A DNA stretch of 64,000 nucleotides. It comes from Erwinia sp. JUb26. Its GTDB lineage: Bacteria; Pseudomonadota; Gammaproteobacteria; Enterobacterales; Enterobacteriaceae. The notes under the pieces are model-generated. The model did no database searches. It had not been told where the DNA came from and saw only the letters and a program-made list of their open reading frames with translations. Shown one piece after another: positions 8,961 to 18,380 of the stretch (positions within the stretch are counted from its first letter, which is position 1; each line of letters opens with the position of its first letter). Position numbers and translations under genes: made by a program. The stretch lies in NCBI RefSeq assembly GCF_003751505.1, contig NZ_RJVB01000002.1, positions 1-64,000 of the forward strand, given 5' to 3'.

Positions 8961-9679
8961 TGAATCCGCTGCGCGTGCTGGCCGCAGGAAGCCTGCGCCC
9001 CGTTTGGTCAGCGATTGCTGAACGCTTTCAGAGCCATTATCCGTCAGGCATGGAGACGCAGTTTGGCCCGGCAGGCCTGCTTCGGCAGCGGATTGAACAG
9101 GGCGAGCCCTGCAGTCTGTTTGCCTCCGCCAATATGGCGCATCCGCTGGCTTTACAGCAGTCAGGCCGGGCGCAGCAGGTTGCCGCCTTTAGCCATAACG
9201 CACTGTGCCTGAACGTACGCCGGGAGCTTGGCGATCGCTCCTGGCTGGAGCTGCTGCAGGATCCGAAAATGCGTGTGGCAACCTCAACGGCAGGCAGCGA
9301 TCCCTGCGGTGACTATGCATGGCAGATGTTCGACAGTCTGGCTGCGTGGGATAGCGTTCTGGGTCAGGAGCTCAGGCAGCGTGCCCGGATGCTGGTCGGT
9401 GGGGAAAACTCTCCGCAGGTCCCGCCCGGTATGCAGGCGTCGTCGTGGATTATCGAGTCTGATCAGGCCGATATTTTTATCGGCTACCGCAGCTATAACC
9501 GCCTGCAGGGAAAAGAAAGCCGTATCGCTACAGTCAGCATTCCTCAGGAATGGCAGCCGTCGATAATCTACGGTTTTGCCATTTGTGATGCGAAAGCCCG
9601 GCCGCTGGCTGACTTTTTACTGTCGGAAGAGGCACAGGCTATTTTCCATCAGTATGGTTTTAACGCGGTAGATTCTTAG
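8960..9679 (+). CDS. ModA-like solute-binding protein without a signal peptide
   Basis: This 239-residue protein resembles molybdate/tungstate-binding ModA proteins: LAAGSLRPVW near the N-terminus (compare the AAASL motif), SLFASAN for the first oxyanion-contacting loop, ATSTAGSDPCGDYA for the hinge region, and QADIFIGYRSYN for the second. It begins directly with the mature-type first strand; an in-frame stop at 8939-8941 leaves no upstream start that could add an export signal. It is translationally coupled to the preceding binding protein. It may be cytoplasmic, perhaps a sensor or oxyanion store, or be exported in an unrecognised way. Substrate and location are inferred. Confidence 0.75.
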   Translation: MNPLRVLAAGSLRPVWSAIAERFQSHYPSGMETQFGPAGLLRQRIEQGEPCSLFASANMAHPLALQQSGRAQQVAAFSHNALCLNVRRELGDRSWLELLQDPKMRVATSTAGSDPCGDYAWQMFDSLAAWDSVLGQELRQRARMLVGGENSPQVPPGMQASSWIIESDQADIFIGYRSYNRLQGKESRIATVSIPQEWQPSIIYGFAICDAKARPLADFLLSEEAQAIFHQYGFNAVDS

Positions 9680-9714
9680 CAGTTTGGAAATACGTAAATC
9701 CGCAAATGACCCAT

Positions 9715-9780
9715 AAAAAAGGGCAGCCCGGCGGTTAATTCTGCTCACTCTGCGTGCGCACGCTTAACCAACGGCTGCCC
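9715..9780 (-). terminator. aroF-tyrA terminator, possibly bidirectional
   Basis: A long imperfect inverted repeat: GGGCAGCC (9721-9728) with GGCTGCCC (9773-9780), and inner arms GGTTAA (9733-9738) with TTAACC (9764-9769). Read on the reverse strand, the outer stem is followed by six T, which fits termination of tyrA. It may also stop read-through from the ModA-like gene. Confidence 0.7.
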
Positions 9781-9800
9781 TTCTTAATCAACACGCCAAA

Positions 9801-10922
9801 TTATGCCCGGCTGTCGTTTGCCTGACGCAGCAGCGTTCGGCTCTCGGCCTGGAAGCGCTTCGCGTAGTCGCCAAACCAGTGCTCGACCCGGCGGAAACTG
9901 TCGATAAACGCCTGCTTGTCACCATGTTCCAACAGCTTAATCGCCTCGCCAAACCGCGTGTAGTAACGCTTAATCAGCGCCAGGTTGCTTTCCGAAGACA
10001 TAATAATATCCGCGTAAAGCTGTGGATCCTGCGCGAACAGTCGGCCAACCATCGCCAGCTCAAGGCGGTAGATCGGTGAAGAGAGCGCCAGCAGCTGTTC
10101 CAGCTGTACGTTCTCTTCGGCCAGATGCAGGCCATAGGCGAAGGTCGCAAAGTGGCGCAGCGCCTGGATAAACGCCATATTCTGGTCATGCTCAACCGCG
10201 CTGATACGATGAAGCCGCGCCCCCCAGACCTGAATCTGCTCCAGGAACCACTGATAGGCTTCCGGCTGACGGCCGTCGCACCAGACCACCACCTGCTTCG
10301 CCAGGCTGCCGCTGTCCGGGCCAAACATCGGATGCAGGCCCAGAACCGGCCCGCCGTGGGCGGCCAGCATCGCCTGCAGCGGTTTATTTTTCACCGATGC
10401 CAGGTCGACCAGAATACAGTCCTGCGGCAGCGGCGGCAGCTCGGCGATCACCTGCTCGGTCAGATGGATCGGCACGCTGATAATCACCATGCCGGCATCC
10501 GCCAGCAGTTCCTCCGCCTGATGATGCTCCTCTTTATCGAGGATCCTCACCTGATAGCCGGAGAGGGTCAGCATTTTTTCAAACAGCCGCCCCATCTGCC
10601 CTTTACCGCCGACGATCACCACCGGACGCAGCTCTGGGTTCAGCGTTTTGAAGCCTTTATCATTTTCACTGGTATAGGATTCACGCATTACCCGACGCAG
10701 CACGTCTTCGATCAGGTCCGGCGGCACGCCCAGCAGCTCGGCTTCTTTACGGCGAGAGGCCAGCATGGTGGCCTCTCGTTCCGGTACATAGATCGGTAAT
10801 CCGTAGCGGCTTTTCACTTCCCCCACTTCCGCTACCAGCTCCAGCCGTTTAGCCAGTAAATCTAGTAGCGCTTTATCCACTTCATCAATTTGATCGCGCA
10901 GTGCGGTCAGTTCAGCCACCAT
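9801..10922 (-). CDS. tyrA: Bifunctional chorismate mutase / prephenate dehydrogenase
   Basis: T-protein that converts chorismate to prephenate and then to 4-hydroxyphenylpyruvate with NAD, the tyrosine branch. The 373 residues hold an AroQ chorismate mutase domain (1-90) and an NAD-binding prephenate dehydrogenase domain starting at [11 protein letters not shown] (about 100-110). The gene follows aroF by 18 bp on the same strand, the standard enterobacterial aroF-tyrA operon under TyrR. Confidence 0.98.
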   Translation of the reverse strand: MVAELTALRDQIDEVDKALLDLLAKRLELVAEVGEVKSRYGLPIYVPEREATMLASRRKEAELLGVPPDLIEDVLRRVMRESYTSENDKGFKTLNPELRPVVIVGGKGQMGRLFEKMLTLSGYQVRILDKEEHHQAEELLADAGMVIISVPIHLTEQVIAELPPLPQDCILVDLASVKNKPLQAMLAAHGGPVLGLHPMFGPDSGSLAKQVVVWCDGRQPEAYQWFLEQIQVWGARLHRISAVEHDQNMAFIQALRHFATFAYGLHLAEENVQLEQLLALSSPIYRLELAMVGRLFAQDPQLYADIIMSSESNLALIKRYYTRFGEAIKLLEHGDKQAFIDSFRRVEHWFGDYAKRFQAESRTLLRQANDSRA

Positions 10923-10940
10923 AACTCGTTAATCCTCTTA

Positions 10941-12008
10941 CTACAGACGTGCCGCCAATACGCCGTTGAGATCCTGATGAATTTCACGCAGCAGGCTTTC
11001 AGTCGTTTCCCAGTTAATGCAGGCATCCGTGACCGAAACACCGTAACGCATATCGCTGCGCGGCTGCTCGGAAGACTGATTGCCTTCATTAAGGTGACTT
11101 TCCAGCATCAGACCGATAATTGAACGGTTACCGTCTTTGATCTGTGCCACTGCCGATTCAGCGACGCCCGACTGGCGGCGGAAATCTTTATTAGAATTGC
11201 CGTGACTGCAATCTATCATCAAGGATGGACGGAGTCCCGCCTGCTGCATCTCTTTTTCACACTGAGCCACATCTTCCGGGCCGTAGTTCGGCTTTTTACC
11301 GCCGCGCAGGATCACGTGTCCGTCCGGGTTCCCCTGGGTTTGCAGCAGGCAGACCTGACCGGCCTGGTTAATGCCGACGAAACGGTGCGGCATCGCAGCG
11401 GCGCGCATGGCGTTAATCGCGGTGCCCAGACTGCCATCGGTGCCGTTTTTAAAGCCAACCGGCATTGACAGACCGGACGCCATTTCACGGTGAGTTTGCG
11501 ACTCGGTGGTACGCGCACCGATTGCAGACCAGCTGAACAGGTCACCGAGGTACTGTGGGCTGTTTGGATCCAGAGCTTCGGTCGCCAGCGGCAGGCCCAT
11601 TTCAACCAGATTCAGCAGCAGCTGACGCGCAATGTGCAGGCCGCCTTCCATATCAAAGGTGTTATCCATGTGCGGATCGTTAATCAGACCTTTCCAGCCA
11701 ACTGTGGTGCGCGGCTTTTCAAAGTAAACGCGCATCACAATGTACAGCTGGTCACCGACCTGGTCAGCCAGGGTTTTCAGATGGCGAGCATAGTCCAGCG
11801 CTGCCTCCGTATCGTGAATCGAACAAGGCCCACACACCACCAGCAGGCGATGATCTTTACCATTAATGATGTCGGAAATGGTCTGGCGTGAAGCGGCAAT
11901 CTGCTGCTCCAGCGCGCTGTTGAGCGGGAAGCGTTTTTTCAGTTCTTCAGGGGTAATCAGAACCTGTTCGTCAGCGATATGAATATTGTTCAGCGCGTCT
12001 TTTTGCAT
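10941..12008 (-). CDS. aroF: DAHP synthase, tyrosine-sensitive isozyme
   Basis: Condenses phosphoenolpyruvate and erythrose 4-phosphate, the first step of the shikimate pathway. The protein has 355 residues starting MQKDALNN and shows class I DAHP synthase motifs GPCSIHD, PRTTVGWKG, DCSHGNS and RSIIGLM. A TTG start six codons upstream is in frame but lacks support, and the start used has AGGA nine bases before it. The aroF call over aroG or aroH rests on the tyrA partner, the N-terminal sequence and the TyrR boxes upstream. Confidence 0.97.
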   Translation of the reverse strand: MQKDALNNIHIADEQVLITPEELKKRFPLNSALEQQIAASRQTISDIINGKDHRLLVVCGPCSIHDTEAALDYARHLKTLADQVGDQLYIVMRVYFEKPRTTVGWKGLINDPHMDNTFDMEGGLHIARQLLLNLVEMGLPLATEALDPNSPQYLGDLFSWSAIGARTTESQTHREMASGLSMPVGFKNGTDGSLGTAINAMRAAAMPHRFVGINQAGQVCLLQTQGNPDGHVILRGGKKPNYGPEDVAQCEKEMQQAGLRPSLMIDCSHGNSNKDFRRQSGVAESAVAQIKDGNRSIIGLMLESHLNEGNQSSEQPRSDMRYGVSVTDACINWETTESLLREIHQDLNGVLAARL

Positions 12009-12062
12009 GATCGTAATCCTGGGCAATTCGATTAATAGGGATCCTCAATGAGGTTGAAAAGA

Positions 12063-12090
12063 ACTGTACCACAATACGTACATTACTCAA
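12063..12090 (-). promoter_or_regulatory. aroF promoter
   Basis: Reverse strand: -35 TTGAGT (12090-12085), 16-bp spacer, -10 TACAGT (12068-12063), about 55 bp upstream of aroF. A TyrR-like box overlies the spacer and -10, which fits repression by TyrR with tyrosine. Confidence 0.6.
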
Positions 12091-12116
12091 CCCCGAAATG
12101 TACAGATTTATTACCA
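12065..12116 (-). promoter_or_regulatory. Two weak TyrR-like boxes at the aroF promoter
   Basis: TGTACCACAATACGTACA (12065-12082) and TGTACAGATTTATTACCA (12099-12116) both keep the G-N14-C spacing required in TyrR boxes, with partial matches to TGTAAA-N6-TTTACA. Their centres are 34 bp apart, about three helical turns, suited to cooperative binding. Confidence 0.55.
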
Positions 12117-12205
12117 CCACCAAAACAAAGACCACGAAATTAAAAATAAATTGATTAATATCAATAGAATATATTAATAAAAAAACCCAAAAAGACAAAC
12201 CAGAA

Positions 12206-12223
12206 TGTAAACATTAGTTTACA
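12206..12223 (-). promoter_or_regulatory. Strong upstream TyrR box of aroF
   Basis: TGTAAACATTAGTTTACA is an exact match to the strong TyrR consensus TGTAAA-N6-TTTACA, placed about 107 bp upstream of the nearer weak box. An A/T-rich tract (12125-12190) separates them and could bend or loop. Confidence 0.8.
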
Positions 12224-12341
12224 AGAAGAGGTTTTATAAAATTCCCTGTCTTTTCCGTTACCTGCCGTCTTCCCCCTGATGCACTGTGGTAATGTTAGTG
12301 CCGATCTTTGATTCTTTAAGGCAAATCGTCGGGAGAAATGA

Positions 12342-12902
12342 ATGGATTTTATCATGCGGGCATTTGAAGACGCTGATGCAGCAGCCTTCACACAGGCCGT
12401 GAATCAGTCACTGGATACCCTGCTACCGTGGATGACATGGGCACATAAAAATTACACGGAAGATGAGGCCCGGCTCTGGTTTCACCTGACTCACCTGCAG
12501 CGCCAGCAGGGAACGGCCAACGAGCTGGGCCTGTTCGCCGCCGATGGTCGTCTGCTCGGCGGTGCCGGTTTACGTTACAGCATCAATCCGCTGATCCCCT
12601 GCTCTATTGGCTATTGGGTTCGCAGCAGCGAGCAGCGCCAGGGGCTCGCCAGCGAGGCGGTTCGCCGCCTGGCAACCCGTGCCTTCAGCCAGCCGGATAT
12701 TGACGTAGTGGAGATCCTGGTCGCCGAGAGAAATATCGCCAGCCGTACCGTTGCCGAAAAAGTGGGGGCGAAGACTATCGCGATTCGCTATGGGCTGATC
12801 GTGCTGGACAGCGGCCCGGTCAGCACCGTTATCTATCATCTCCATCGTCCTTTCCTGGATGAAAGTGACGATGGCATTGCCAGACCTGACCGTCTCCGAT
12901 AG
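12342..12902 (+). CDS. GNAT family N-acetyltransferase (RimJ/RimL type)
   Basis: The 186-residue protein has the RimJ/RimL-like GNAT layout: an N-terminal region with ACVNQSLD-type helices, the strand GLFAADGRLLGGAGL (about 66-80), the acetyl-CoA loop EQRQGLASEA (about 102-111), and the segment NIASRTVAEKVGA (about 138-150) typical of the family. The acceptor, whether protein N-terminus, antibiotic or small molecule, cannot be inferred. The start has a purine-rich site (GGGAGA) upstream. It is followed after 32 bp by an amidotransferase-like gene in the same direction. In E. coli this location holds the yfiLRNB genes instead. Confidence 0.85.
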   Translation: MDFIMRAFEDADAAAFTQAVNQSLDTLLPWMTWAHKNYTEDEARLWFHLTHLQRQQGTANELGLFAADGRLLGGAGLRYSINPLIPCSIGYWVRSSEQRQGLASEAVRRLATRAFSQPDIDVVEILVAERNIASRTVAEKVGAKTIAIRYGLIVLDSGPVSTVIYHLHRPFLDESDDGIARPDRLR

Positions 12903-12934
12903 CATTCTGTTTTACCTGCACAGGATAATCAGCA

Positions 12935-13633
12935 ATGACGTCTCACGTTCGCTTAGCCCTGATGGGCGATTACCGCGCCGATGCGGTTGCACACCAGGCC
13001 ATCCCTCTCGCGGTAGATCTTGCCGCACAGTCCCTGAACCTCGATGTTACTGCCGAATGGCTGCCAACGCCCGACCTTACCGATCCGTCGGTGCTGGCAA
13101 GATATGATGCCGTCTGGCTGGTTCCCGGCAGTCCCTATCTGAATGATGAAGGCGCGTTTATGGCCATCCGCCACGCGCGTGAAAACAATCTGCCGTTTCT
13201 GGGATCCTGCGGCGGCTTTCAGTACGCCGTTGTTGAATATGCCCGTAACGTGCTGGGCTGGAAGGATGCCGGGCATGCCGAAACCGACAGCGGCGGGCGC
13301 CTGGTCATTGCGCCATTAAGCTGTTCACTCGTCGAGAAAACCGGAACTATCGTGATTCAGCCCGACACGCGTCTGGCAGGACTTTACGGTAAAGGTGAGA
13401 TTGAGGAAGGCTATCACTGCAACTATGGCGTGAATGCTGATTTTGTCAGCGAGCTGCAGTCCCACTCACTGCGTATCAGCGCCCACGATCTTGACGGGGA
13501 CGTTCGGGCCATTGAGCTGCCAGAACACAGATTCTTTATGGCAACGCTGTTTCAGTCGGAGCGTGCTGCCCTGCGCAATGAACTGTCGCCGATGGTTGTC
13601 GAGCTTCTGCGCGTGGCCAGCCAGCGCACGTAA
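12935..13633 (+). CDS. Class I glutamine amidotransferase-like protein, CTP synthase C-terminal-domain relative
   Basis: A 232-residue stand-alone protein related to the glutaminase domain of CTP synthase. It has the oxyanion-strand segment DAVWLVPGSPYLN and a nucleophile-elbow-like SCGGFQYAV (Cys near residue 91). At the position of the catalytic His-x-Glu (FHPE in PyrG) it reads LFQSE, so the histidine is replaced by Gln while Glu remains. Canonical Gln hydrolysis is therefore doubtful. It probably shares a transcript with the upstream acetyltransferase. No function can be assigned. Confidence 0.75.
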   Translation: MTSHVRLALMGDYRADAVAHQAIPLAVDLAAQSLNLDVTAEWLPTPDLTDPSVLARYDAVWLVPGSPYLNDEGAFMAIRHARENNLPFLGSCGGFQYAVVEYARNVLGWKDAGHAETDSGGRLVIAPLSCSLVEKTGTIVIQPDTRLAGLYGKGEIEEGYHCNYGVNADFVSELQSHSLRISAHDLDGDVRAIELPEHRFFMATLFQSERAALRNELSPMVVELLRVASQRT

Positions 13634-13639
13634 AAATAA

Positions 13640-13667
13640 ACGGGGCCGCGAGAGCGTCTGGCCCCGT
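13640..13667 (-). terminator. Terminator of the EamA transporter gene
   Basis: Stem ACGGGGCC (13640-13647) with GGCCCCGT (13660-13667). On the reverse strand it is followed by TTATTTTTAC. It lies between convergent genes and may act in both directions. Confidence 0.55.
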
Positions 13668-13691
13668 GATTCTCGTCATTGCGACCAGACC

Positions 13692-13779
13692 GGCTTTCCG
13701 CACTGAGCTCAACGTGGCTTCCCGTAACAAGCTCAGCCTGGCTTTCCATACTGAATTCAGCTTTCCGTACTGAGCGATG
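13692..13779 (-). repeat. Degenerate tandem repeat overlapping the 3' end of the EamA transporter gene
   Basis: Four imperfect copies of a 20-24 bp unit related to GGCTTTCCGTACTGAGCTCA lie at 13692-13715, 13716-13739, 13740-13759 and 13760-13779. The last copy encodes the C-terminal residues of the transporter and the others lie just beyond its stop codon, as if its 3' end had been duplicated in tandem. Confidence 0.6.
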
Positions 13780-14680
13780 TCACAATCCGTCGATTTCGCC
13801 GCTCAAAGTACATTGAAATCATCCCACCCGATACCACCAGTGCGGCACCGATCAGCGTGACGGACTCCGGCATATTGCCCCAGAACAGATATCCGATCAT
13901 CGCTGACCAGACCAGCGTGGTGTAATCAAACGGCGCCAGCAGCGAGGCATCGGCATAGCGCAGGCTAAGCGTCAGCAGTATTTGCGTAATCCCGCCCAGC
14001 AATCCGCAGCTGATCAATAACACCAGCTGTCGGGTATTCGGTACCGTCCAGCCGAACCACAGCGTGGTCAGTGAGGTCAGCGTGGTCATTACCGCAAACC
14101 AGAACGCAATCGCCCCCGGCTTTTCAATGCCGTTCAGATAACGGATCTGAATCGACGCGCCGGCAATACATACCGCAGCGGCCAGCGCGAGGATAACCCC
14201 CAGTGAGGAAGTCCAGCTTACGGAGGTAAAAGCCCCTTCACGATTAAAGAACAGGTGCCCCGATAACATCACCAGGATTCCGGCGAACCCGGCAGCAACG
14301 GCTATCCAGCGATGAAACTTCACTTTCTCGCGCAGAATGACCGCCGCCATCACCACGGTAATCAGTGGCGCAGCATAGTTGATTGCCGTTACGTCAACGA
14401 GGGAAATATAGATTAGCGAAAGGTAACTAAAGTAGAGCCCGCCGGTACCGGCCAGGCCGCGAACAAAATGTCCGCGCACGTTCTTCGTCCTGATGCCGTC
14501 GAGAATACTGCCCTGGCTCCACAGCCAGATAAACAGTGGGATCAGCGCGATAAACGACCGAAAGAAAATCACTTCACCGACGGGGATGCTGCCGTCGAGG
14601 TCTTTAACACAGGCCATCATCAGCGTTGAACTCAGCGCTGCGGCGATTTTCATCGAAATACCCGTCGAAGGGCTACTCAT
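13757..14680 (-). CDS. EamA/DMT-family transporter
   Basis: A 307-residue inner-membrane protein with about ten hydrophobic segments in two EamA repeats, the layout of drug/metabolite transporters such as RhtA and YdcZ relatives. The first repeat includes VTAINYAAPLITVVMAAVIL and the second includes SLLAPFDYTTLVWSAMIGYL. Substrate unknown; amino-acid or metabolite export is typical of the family. The last codons fall inside a tandem repeat. Confidence 0.85.
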   Translation of the reverse strand: MSSPSTGISMKIAAALSSTLMMACVKDLDGSIPVGEVIFFRSFIALIPLFIWLWSQGSILDGIRTKNVRGHFVRGLAGTGGLYFSYLSLIYISLVDVTAINYAAPLITVVMAAVILREKVKFHRWIAVAAGFAGILVMLSGHLFFNREGAFTSVSWTSSLGVILALAAAVCIAGASIQIRYLNGIEKPGAIAFWFAVMTTLTSLTTLWFGWTVPNTRQLVLLISCGLLGGITQILLTLSLRYADASLLAPFDYTTLVWSAMIGYLFWGNMPESVTLIGAALVVSGGMISMYFERRNRRIVTSLSTES

Positions 14681-14813
14681 ATCAGGAAAGGTTCCGGCAG
14701 TAGGGATATTAAACCAACATACTCGCTACGCTGTTTAAATGAGCTTTTAAATCAGTGCATAACGGCATTAAATTTTTTATTTCTGCCCTGGTCGGCAGAG
14801 AATTTTTCATAAA

Positions 14814-14843
14814 AAAAGGGGCTAGCATATGCTAACCCCTTTT
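14814..14843 (-). terminator. rpsP-rimM-trmD-rplS operon terminator
   Basis: Near-perfect stem with arms AAGGGGTTAGCAT and ATGCTAGCCCCTT on the reverse strand, followed by a run of T. It starts 24 bp beyond the rplS stop codon. Confidence 0.85.
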
Positions 14844-14866
14844 CACTATTAACTATCAGATGTCGC

Positions 14867-16037
<1,171 letters not shown>

Positions 16038-16072
16038 ACTTTGCGCCGGAGTATTACCGTTTTGTTCGGAGT

Positions 16073-16615
16073 TCAAAAACCAGGATCCCAATCTACTTTG
16101 ATAGAACGCGTAGTGAGATCGACATTCTTGATAACCTGTTCATCGAGGAACGGAATTAACCGCTCCTGGACACCAAATGCATCTTTCAGGTTTGCCTTCA
16201 CGACCATAACGTCGTTTGAGCCGGTTTCCATCATATCGATGACTTTACCCAGCTCGTAGCCTTCAGTGGTGACCACCTGGCAGCCCATAAGGTCTTTCCA
16301 GTAGTATTCACCGTCAAGCTCCGGCAGTTGCTCCGAGTCCACGACAATTTCGCAATTAGTCAGCAGACCTGCAGCATCACGATCGTCAATGCCTTTGACT
16401 TTGATGATCATGTCCTGATTGTGGCGCTTCCAGCTTTCCAGCTCGACATGCTGCCACTGACCCGCCCGCTGGATAAACCACGGCTGATAGTCAAAAATGC
16501 TTTCGGCGTCTTCGGTGGAGGAAAACACTTTGAGCCAACCACGGATACCGTAGGCCGAGCCCATCTTTCCCAGAATTAACGGGTTAGCGGGAGGCTGGTT
16601 GTGTTGCTTGCTCAT
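16073..16615 (-). CDS. rimM: Ribosome maturation factor RimM
   Basis: 16S rRNA processing factor that binds ribosomal protein S19 during 30S assembly. The 180 residues cover the N-terminal beta-barrel ([18 protein letters not shown], about 13-30) and the C-terminal PRC-barrel ([11 protein letters not shown]). The start MSKQHN is preferred over an ATG three codons upstream by similarity to the E. coli N-terminus. It follows rpsP by 18 bp in the same operon. Confidence 0.97.
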   Translation of the reverse strand: MSKQHNQPPANPLILGKMGSAYGIRGWLKVFSSTEDAESIFDYQPWFIQRAGQWQHVELESWKRHNQDMIIKVKGIDDRDAAGLLTNCEIVVDSEQLPELDGEYYWKDLMGCQVVTTEGYELGKVIDMMETGSNDVMVVKANLKDAFGVQERLIPFLDEQVIKNVDLTTRSIKVDWDPGF

Positions 16616-16633
16616 GTTGACCACCGTGACAGA

Positions 16634-16882
16634 TTAAGCTGCTTTCTTTGCTTCTTTGACCAGCGCACCAACGCGGTCGGACAGAGTTGCGCCCTGGCCA
16701 ACCCAGTGCTCAATGCGGTCCAGATCAAGACGCAGTGCTTCAGCCTGACCAGATGCGATCGGGTTGAAGAAACCAACGCGCTCAATGAAACGGCCATTGC
16801 GAGCATTACGGCTGTCAGTGACGACTACCTGGTAGAATGGACGCTTTTTAGCGCCGTGACGTGCCAAACGAATTGTTACCAT
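16634..16882 (-). CDS. rpsP: 30S ribosomal protein S16
   Basis: First gene of the operon, 82 residues, full length. The S16 signature [20 protein letters not shown] is at the N-terminus. An AAAGAGG ribosome site precedes the ATG. A GC-rich hairpin lies in its leader. Confidence 0.98.
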   Translation of the reverse strand: MVTIRLARHGAKKRPFYQVVVTDSRNARNGRFIERVGFFNPIASGQAEALRLDLDRIEHWVGQGATLSDRVGALVKEAKKAA

Positions 16883-16908
16883 AACATCCTCTTTAGTTAA
16901 TAAAACAA

Positions 16909-16937
16909 CCGGGCCCCATTGAGGGAACGGGGCCCGG
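16909..16937 (-). terminator. GC-rich hairpin in the rpsP leader
   Basis: Nine-bp stem CCGGGCCCC / GGGGCCCGG, followed on the reverse strand by TTGTTTTATT. It lies downstream of the predicted rpsP promoter and downstream of ffh, so it could terminate ffh transcripts and attenuate the ribosomal operon. Confidence 0.6.
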
Positions 16938-16959
16938 GTGCAATATAAAAAGCCCGAAA

Positions 16960-16987
16960 ATTTTACTCATTTTGGCGAAAAAAGCAA
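16960..16987 (-). promoter_or_regulatory. Predicted rpsP operon promoter
   Basis: Reverse strand: -35 TTGCTT (16987-16982), 16-bp spacer, -10 TAAAAT (16965-16960), between ffh and rpsP. It is positioned to transcribe the leader hairpin. Confidence 0.6.
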
Positions 16988-17018
16988 CCTAATTCGCCTG
17001 AGTGCTTTTCCGGCTCGC

Positions 17019-18380
17019 TTAACGGCCTGGGAAACCAGGCGGCATCATACCTTTCATGCCGCGCATCATCTTCGCCATACCGCCTTTTTTCATCTTTTTC
17101 ATCATACGCTGCATGTCGTCAAACTGCTTCAGTAAGCGGTTAACGTCCTGCACCTGCATACCGGAACCGGTGGCGATACGACGCTTGCGGGAGCCTTTGA
17201 TAATCTCAGGCTTCTCACGCTCTTTGCGCGTCATGGAGTTAATCATGGCTTCCATACGCACCAGAACTTTATCGTCCATCTGCGATTTCACATTATCCGG
17301 CAGCTGTCCCATACCCGGCAGTTTGCCCATCAGGCTGGCCATGCCGCCCATGTTGCGCATTTGCTTGAGCTGGTCGAGGAAGTCGTTCAGGTCGAAACCG
17401 TCACCCTTCTTCAGCTTGCTGGCCAGCTTTTCCGCCTGCGCCCGGTCAACTTTGCTTTCAATATCTTCGATCAGCGACAGCATGTCGCCCATGCCGAGGA
17501 TACGTGACGCAATACGCTCAGGATAGAACGGCTCAAGGGCTTCGGTTTTCTCACCGACACCCATAAATTTGATTGGCTTACCGGTGATATGACGAATCGA
17601 CAGGGCCGCACCACCGCGCGCATCACCGTCGACTTTTGTCAGTACCACACCGGTCAGCGGCAGCGCTTCGTTAAACGCCTTTGCCGTATTGGCCGCATCC
17701 TGGCCAGTCATGGCATCAACAACAAACAGCGTTTCAACCGGATTAATCGCGGCGTGAACCTGTTTGATCTCGTCCATCATCGCTTCATCAACGTGAAGTC
17801 GACCGGCGGTATCCACCAGCAGCACGTCGTAGAATTTCAGCTTCGCCTGCTGCAGTGCGTTCTTAACAATATCAACCGGCTTCTGGCTGAGGTCGGACGG
17901 ACAGAAGTCAACGCCAACCTGTTCCGCCAGGGTTTCCAGCTGTTTGATCGCCGCCGGGCGATAAACGTCGGCAGAAACCACTAATACCTTTTTCTTGTGC
18001 TTTTCACGCAGGAACTTACCGAGTTTGCCGACGCTGGTCGTTTTACCCGCACCCTGCAAACCGGCCATCAGCACGACGGCAGGCGGCTGAGCGGCCAGGT
18101 TCAGAGTGTTGTTCTCCTCCCCCATCGCTGCAACCAGCTCATTTTTAACGATTTTGACGAATTCCTGACCCGGAGTCAGGCTTTTGTTCACATCCTGACC
18201 GACAGCACTTTCTTTGACGCGGCTGATAAACTCACGCACCACCGGCAGTGCAACGTCGGCTTCCAACAGCGCCATGCGCACTTCGCGCAGCGTGTCTTTG
18301 ATATTGTCTTCTGTCAGCCGTCCACGGCCACTGATGTTGCGCAGGCTCTGCGACAATCTATCGGATAAATTAGTAAACAT
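17019..18380 (-). CDS. ffh: Signal recognition particle protein Ffh
   Basis: SRP54 homologue that binds 4.5S RNA and targets inner-membrane proteins to FtsY. The 453 residues hold an N domain (1-85), a GTPase G domain with GLQGAGKTTS (about 100-110), DTAGR and TKVDGDARGG, and a Met-rich M domain (about 330-453) ending MMPPGFPGR. An upstream in-frame start would add 28 residues that read through the promoter region and is rejected in favour of MFTNLSDRLSQ. Confidence 0.98.
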   Translation of the reverse strand: MFTNLSDRLSQSLRNISGRGRLTEDNIKDTLREVRMALLEADVALPVVREFISRVKESAVGQDVNKSLTPGQEFVKIVKNELVAAMGEENNTLNLAAQPPAVVLMAGLQGAGKTTSVGKLGKFLREKHKKKVLVVSADVYRPAAIKQLETLAEQVGVDFCPSDLSQKPVDIVKNALQQAKLKFYDVLLVDTAGRLHVDEAMMDEIKQVHAAINPVETLFVVDAMTGQDAANTAKAFNEALPLTGVVLTKVDGDARGGAALSIRHITGKPIKFMGVGEKTEALEPFYPERIASRILGMGDMLSLIEDIESKVDRAQAEKLASKLKKGDGFDLNDFLDQLKQMRNMGGMASLMGKLPGMGQLPDNVKSQMDDKVLVRMEAMINSMTRKEREKPEIIKGSRKRRIATGSGMQVQDVNRLLKQFDDMQRMMKKMKKGGMAKMMRGMKGMMPPGFPGR

